From positions 1 to 20,117 of the forward strand of contig DASCNA010000235.1 of assembly GCA_036011305.1 (NCBI GenBank): a stretch of 20,117 bases of DNA. The letters run 5' to 3'. Shown piece by piece: positions 16,365 through 20,117 of this stretch. The notes beneath the pieces are model-generated. The model saw only the letters and a list, made by a program, of their open reading frames with translations, made no database searches and was not told where the DNA came from. This DNA is from DASCNA01 sp036011305 (lineage in GTDB: Bacteria; Verrucomicrobiota; Lentisphaeria; Victivallales; GWF2-38-69). The first letter of the stretch is position 1. Every line of letters begins with the position of its first letter. Position numbers and translations under genes: made by a program.

Positions 16365-17828
16365 TTATTCACTTTGAAGTTCTTCAATATAATTGAAAAA
16401 GTCAATTTTATTTCTACACATTATTACAAGCTGATCATTAACAAGTATTTCTGTTTTTCCTTTTGGATGTACATACGAGTTATTTCGTTTGATCAGAGTA
16501 ACTAAAGCTTCTTCTGGAAAATTTATTTGAGAAATTTGTTTTCCTGCAAAATATGAATGTTCTGTAATATTTAATTCAAGCATCTGATCTTCAAAATATT
16601 CCAGTTCTTCTGTATCGGATTTTTCTTTTATTAAATCGGATTTTTCTTCATTAAGCCCAAGAAGTTTTGCGCCTAAGCTTAAAGTTGCACCTTGTATTAA
16701 AACCGAGACCAGAACTATAAAGAATATCAAGTTGAAAATTGTGTTTGATTTTGGAACATTTGCAACCATGGTAAAAATAGCAAATACAATTGGTACTGCA
16801 CCTTTTAAACCACCCCATGAAAGATAAAGCTTACTTTTAGTATTATATTTCTTTCCAAAAATAGCAAGAGTAGAAAATACACATATTGGTCTGACTATGA
16901 AGACAAGTATTAGAGCGAGAGGGATTCCGTAATATGCGAAGTCAATAAGCTCACTTGGAAAGACAAGAAGTCCTAAACATATAAACAGAGCAATTTGCAT
17001 TAACCAGGATATAACTGAAAAGAATTTTATGGTGCTGTTTTTATATAAAAACTTTTTGGAACGGAGCATAATTCCTAGGATATATATGGCTAGAAAACCA
17101 TTTCCGTACAGTAAATTTGTTGCGGAGAAAGTAAAAAACAAAATTCCTATAATTAGTATTGAATAAAGTTCTTCTATTTTTAATCTTAGTCTTTCCAGGA
17201 TAAATTTAGAAATATATCCTAGAAAAAATCCCATTGCCGCACCTATTAACATTTGCCTTATAAAAAATATTATATAGTGAAGCGTGGAGTTACTTTGTCC
17301 ACCGTCATTTATTATAGAAATAAACATAAGAACCATTACATATGCAATCGGATCATTGCTTCCTGATTCAAATTCAAGAACATTTCTCAGTTTGTATTTT
17401 AATTTAATTTTGCCGAATTCTAAAAGAGAAAACACAGCGGCGGCATCAGTTGAGGCTACAGCTGAAGATGCTAGAAAAGATTCGAGCAGATTTAATTTAG
17501 TCAAATAATAAATGGGGAAAGCAAAAATTACTGCATTCAAAATTACTCCAAGGACAGAAAGAGCAACTCCTTCTTTAATTATTGGCTTTACATCCTGTAC
17601 TTTTGTTTGAAAACCGCCGTAAAAAAGAATGAAACAAAGTGCTAATGAGGCAATTAAATATGCAAAGCTAGGATCATTAAAATATATATGACCAATGCCG
17701 TCAGAGCCTAATAACATTCCGATGAAGATAAAAATGATTAAAAGAGGAATATTAAAACGTTTTGAGAGTTTTGCTGAATAAGCACTAATGATAATAACAA
17801 TTGAACAAATTATCATCATTCTATCCAT
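16365..17828 (-). CDS. CPA1-family cation/proton antiporter with RCK_C domain (NhaP2/CvrA type)
   Basis: An inner-membrane monovalent cation/H+ antiporter of 487 residues. About 12-13 membrane helices fill residues 1-390. Family motifs: LFYGGFQTK (68-76), ASTDAAAVFSLL (125-136), ESGSNDP (154-160) with the ion-binding Asn-Asp pair, and SWGGLKGAVPI (337-347). After a charged linker (392-412), a TrkA-C/RCK_C-like regulatory domain (about 415-484) ends the protein. This layout is that of NhaP2/CvrA, which mainly exports K+ (some Na+) and matters for volume and pH control; the exact ion is not readable here. The start is well supported by AGGAGA about 5 nt upstream. A terminator hairpin for the upstream gene ends only 15 nt before the ATG, so expression needs read-through or a very close promoter. 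The linker contains a small 21-nt-period duplication (EKSD twice). Confidence 0.93.
   Translation of the reverse strand: MDRMMIICSIVIIISAYSAKLSKRFNIPLLIIFIFIGMLLGSDGIGHIYFNDPSFAYLIASLALCFILFYGGFQTKVQDVKPIIKEGVALSVLGVILNAVIFAFPIYYLTKLNLLESFLASSAVASTDAAAVFSLLEFGKIKLKYKLRNVLEFESGSNDPIAYVMVLMFISIINDGGQSNSTLHYIIFFIRQMLIGAAMGFFLGYISKFILERLRLKIEELYSILIIGILFFTFSATNLLYGNGFLAIYILGIMLRSKKFLYKNSTIKFFSVISWLMQIALFICLGLLVFPSELIDFAYYGIPLALILVFIVRPICVFSTLAIFGKKYNTKSKLYLSWGGLKGAVPIVFAIFTMVANVPKSNTIFNLIFFIVLVSVLIQGATLSLGAKLLGLNEEKSDLIKEKSDTEELEYFEDQMLELNITEHSYFAGKQISQINFPEEALVTLIKRNNSYVHPKGKTEILVNDQLVIMCRNKIDFFNYIEELQSE
16614..16648. repeat. Short tandem duplication in the antiporter linker
   Basis: ATCGGATTTTTCTT occurs at 16614-16627 and again exactly at 16635-16648, giving a 21-nt period that keeps frame and repeats EKSD in the linker between the membrane part and the RCK_C domain. 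It is probably replication slippage in a tolerant region. Confidence 0.8.
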
Positions 17829-17843
17829 AAGATTCTCCTGTTA

Positions 17844-17879
17844 TAAAAAAATAAAAGAATTAGAAGATCTAACTCTTTT
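17844..17879 (-). terminator. Intrinsic terminator downstream of the AmpG-like gene
   Basis: On the minus strand AAAAGAGTTAG, loop ATCTT and CTAATTCTTTT form an 11-bp stem with one G-T wobble, followed by A and a T-rich run to 17844. The stem is mostly A-T. It lies 57 nt after the AmpG-like stop and ends 15 nt before the antiporter start codon, so it may act as a partial terminator or attenuator. Confidence 0.75.
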
Positions 17880-17936
17880 ATTATATCATTGATTGGGGAA
17901 GTATGTTTCAGTAAGTCAATTAATTTACAGGATAAT

Positions 17937-19232
17937 TTATGAATTTGCTTTTCGAATACCAAAACTTTTATCGATTTTTAGGAATGCAACAACAATAATT
18001 GTCGGAATTACCATTGCCAGTACTAACCAGAAAAAGTGTTCATACCCCAATAGTGTTTCAAGCCATCCACTTATCATTCCAGGTCCCATTAATGCGAGCA
18101 TCATAATGCCTGAGAAAAAAGCATAGTGTGCAGTTTTAAAACGGCTGTCTCTTACAAGATACATTAAATAGAAAGCATAAGCTGAATAACCGAAAGCAAA
18201 GCAGAACTGTTCAATAGTTATACATGACAGGATAAATAAATGATTGGTTGGCTGATACATCGCAAGAATTACGTATAGTAAATGAGGAAGATTCATTATA
18301 ATCACCATCCACCAAAGCCAGAATTTTAAACCTTTTTTGTAAATAGCATAACCTCCTAGAAGTCCAGCAAGCAGTAAAGCAATTGGTGCTACTACACCAT
18401 ATGAAAAACCAGTAAATTGGTCAGTTAAGCCTAATCCTCCTGTATGGGCAGAACTTAAAAGGAAAAGAGGCATGATTTTATTGGCTAGAGTTTCGCCAAG
18501 TTTATAAAGAAGAAGAAACAGAATACCTATCCATAAACGTTTAATTTTAATAAACTCAATGAATACCCGCAGGAACTCCTGGTAAGCACTTTTCAACGTT
18601 CTCACATTTCTCAGTTTTTCATTTTTGGGAAGGACAAATCTGTGATATATGGCCACGGTTAGTATTATTGCTCCCGCAATGCCTATTACTATGGCCCAGA
18701 CAGTATGATAATTTCCAATTTCCTCAAATAGATAGCCTGCTATCATGATCAAAACTCCCTGTACAAGTATTTTGCCAACTTGATACGAAGCACCTTGTAC
18801 ACCAAGATAAAGTGACTGTTCATGAGGTACTAATTGGACAATATAATTTCCATCACATGCCATGTCATGAGAAGTGCCGATAAATGCATAAGCCCAGAAT
18901 ATAGCTATAGTTGCTGTGATAAAGAATGGTGTTTGAAGCGCAAATATTAGTGCTACGCAACAGGCGGCAATTAAGATTTCCATAAAATAAATCCACCAAC
19001 GTTTTGTCATGAATAGATCTACAAAAGCGGCCCAGAGCGGTCTCAATCCATATGGCAATAACAACATACCTGTAATAACTGTAATTTGTGTATTTGATAG
19101 GCCAAGATTTTTGTACATAATCGCGGCCATGTAGAGAATTACTGTGCCTATTAAACCTTCCATAAAAAAAGTTGAAGGTACCCAAAACCATACATCTTTT
19201 CTTAATTTTGTTTTTTTACTTTTAAGTCCCAT
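17937..19232 (-). CDS. AmpG-like major facilitator permease (PAT family)
   Basis: A 431-residue inner-membrane transporter with about 12 helices. Features typical of AmpG/PAT carriers: a short charged N-terminus; LPYGLRPLWAAFVDLF (about 59-74); FIGTSHDMACDGNYIVQL (117-134), equivalent to the SQD...D motif region after helix 4; LLLYKLGETLANKIMPLFLL (240-259), starting the second half; and IEQFCFAFGYSAYAFYLMYLV (340-360). AmpG imports GlcNAc-anhydroMurNAc muropeptides for peptidoglycan recycling; relatives carry other compounds. The GH3 glycosidase gene ends 66 nt upstream on the same strand, which fits a recycling pair (NagZ plus AmpG). In a chitinolytic organism chito-oligosaccharide uptake is a plausible alternative. 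The start has GGGAGAG 9 nt upstream. A terminator follows. Confidence 0.85.
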   Translation of the reverse strand: MGLKSKKTKLRKDVWFWVPSTFFMEGLIGTVILYMAAIMYKNLGLSNTQITVITGMLLLPYGLRPLWAAFVDLFMTKRWWIYFMEILIAACCVALIFALQTPFFITATIAIFWAYAFIGTSHDMACDGNYIVQLVPHEQSLYLGVQGASYQVGKILVQGVLIMIAGYLFEEIGNYHTVWAIVIGIAGAIILTVAIYHRFVLPKNEKLRNVRTLKSAYQEFLRVFIEFIKIKRLWIGILFLLLYKLGETLANKIMPLFLLSSAHTGGLGLTDQFTGFSYGVVAPIALLLAGLLGGYAIYKKGLKFWLWWMVIIMNLPHLLYVILAMYQPTNHLFILSCITIEQFCFAFGYSAYAFYLMYLVRDSRFKTAHYAFFSGIMMLALMGPGMISGWLETLLGYEHFFWLVLAMVIPTIIVVAFLKIDKSFGIRKANS

Positions 19233-19298
19233 TCAAGTAATCTCTCCCTATTTTTTATTAAACTTTTTCCCCTTTGAAAAATTTCTAATTAGCAATTT

Positions 19299-20117
19299 TT
19301 AATAAGTTAATCCATGACCAATTTTATAAATTATTTCATTTGTATTATAATTAATTATATCTACAGGTAGTTTTCCTTTTGGTTTTAATAAAACTGTACC
19401 ATCGTTAGGATTCATAAAAATCATTTTTACTACAGTTTTAATGTTTACATCCAGTGCAGCCTGTATAGCATTTGTCTGATCAAATCCTACTGCTCCGTAA
19501 ATTGCGATGTTTGTATTGCTCTCAGGCAAATAAGCAATATCATATGGATTACGTGCAGATATTGTTACAATTTTTCTCTCTTTATTATTGCAGTAAGATA
19601 CAACAGTGTTGTAAAGTTTTTTCTCAGAATTCACATTATAAGTAACTAATAAAATCAGATCTGCTTCATCAATTAAATTTATTAAGCTGTTAGATTGTGC
19701 AGAATCTGAAGGATTAATTTTCTTGACTGTAATATTAGAATTTGTAGAAAACAGTTCAGATATTTTTTTAATTGAATCGGACAATAAATCAATTCTTGTC
19801 TGATTATCATCCAATATTAATATTTTAGTGTTATCAATTAAACTATAAGGCAGAAGTTTTTCTTGATTTTTAATTAGAGTAATACCTTTGGATGCGGCAT
19901 CAGATTCAATCTTTTTGTGGTTTTGGCATCCAACAATTTCCTGTGCAAGAATAATTTTATTCAGCAAATCAGATTTTGAATTATGACAGTTGATTATATT
20001 TTTATTAATTTTGAGAGAAATTATTTTATTTACAGATTCATCAACTCTTGATTTGAAGGCTAGATTATTGTTGTATAATTTTTCTAAAGTAAAAAACAGT
20101 TTTTCAAGTTTGTATAT
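19299..20117 (-). CDS. Glycoside hydrolase family 3, beta-N-acetylhexosaminidase-type (partial, 5' end beyond right edge)
   Basis: The frame is open from the right edge to the TAA at 19299, giving 272 visible residues. They cover the end of the GH3 barrel and the C-terminal alpha/beta domain. Seen: RVDESVNKIISLKINK (visible residues about 24-39), which is the helix closing the GH3 N-domain; ASKGITLIKNQEKLLP, which opens the C-domain; PYDIAYLP; GKLPVDI; and a terminal YKIGHGLTY, all typical of GH3_C. Two-domain GH3 enzymes of this type include the NagZ-like hexosaminidases of Bacillus. The catalytic Asp and the His-Asp dyad would lie upstream, outside the window, so hexosaminidase versus glucosidase cannot be proved; the AmpG-like gene 66 nt downstream favours N-acetylhexosaminidase. 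A TTG codon at 19967 is internal and not the start, because coding continues through it. Confidence 0.85.
   Translation of the reverse strand: MYKLEKLFFTLEKLYNNNLAFKSRVDESVNKIISLKINKNIINCHNSKSDLLNKIILAQEIVGCQNHKKIESDAASKGITLIKNQEKLLPYSLIDNTKILILDDNQTRIDLLSDSIKKISELFSTNSNITVKKINPSDSAQSNSLINLIDEADLILLVTYNVNSEKKLYNTVVSYCNNKERKIVTISARNPYDIAYLPESNTNIAIYGAVGFDQTNAIQAALDVNIKTVVKMIFMNPNDGTVLLKPKGKLPVDIINYNTNEIIYKIGHGLTY

Noticed and set aside
19299..19967. A shorter GH3 gene starting at the TTG codon at 19967
   Set aside because: The frame stays open to the right edge and encodes the typical GH3 RVDESV helix upstream, so the TTG is internal.

Overview
The window is AT-rich and looks like a piece of a chromosome from an anaerobic, probably Gram-negative (diderm) bacterium. 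The evidence is a single-chain pyruvate:ferredoxin oxidoreductase, a lipobox lipoprotein, an AmpG-like muropeptide/amino-sugar transporter next to a GH3 hexosaminidase-type gene, and a very large secreted chitin-degrading protein. No rRNA, tRNA, transposase, phage or CRISPR signature was seen, and I cannot fix the phylum from this sequence.

Layout from left to right. (1) 1-569, minus: 5' part of an aspartate/glutamate racemase-family gene that runs off the left edge. (2) 570-725: a 16-bp-arm AT-rich hairpin and a strong terminator. (3) 726-8366, minus: one 2546-residue secreted multimodular protein with two different GH18 chitinase domains, two CBM2-like chitin/cellulose-binding modules, eight Ig-like and three cadherin-like spacers, and a C-terminal domain of about 460 residues that I do not recognise. 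(4) 8367-8773: a divergent regulatory region with a nested GTTC/GAAC palindrome whose centre fits a Gram-positive-type LexA box, and a sigma-54-like element facing the chitinase. (5) 8774-11029, plus: ruvA followed 6 nt later by a CHASE4-HAMP-HD-GYP signalling protein. (6) 11085-11552, minus: a small lipoprotein. (7) 11727-15251, minus: PFOR, with its own terminator. (8) 15531-20117, minus: a run consisting of GH3 glycosidase (3' part), AmpG-like permease, a terminator hairpin, a NhaP2/CvrA-type cation/proton antiporter and a secreted protein with a lysozyme-like E...GIGH motif.

Taken together, the window holds both ends of an amino-sugar polymer economy. Secreted chitin hydrolysis is on the left. 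A hexosaminidase-type GH3, an AmpG-type importer and a possible lysozyme-like envelope enzyme, more usually linked to peptidoglycan turnover, are on the right. PFOR supplies the anaerobic pyruvate oxidation step. The functional coupling is inference. The most novel parts are the unrecognised C-terminal domain of the chitinase, the uncharacterised lysozyme-like secreted protein, and the nested palindrome between chitinase and ruvA.
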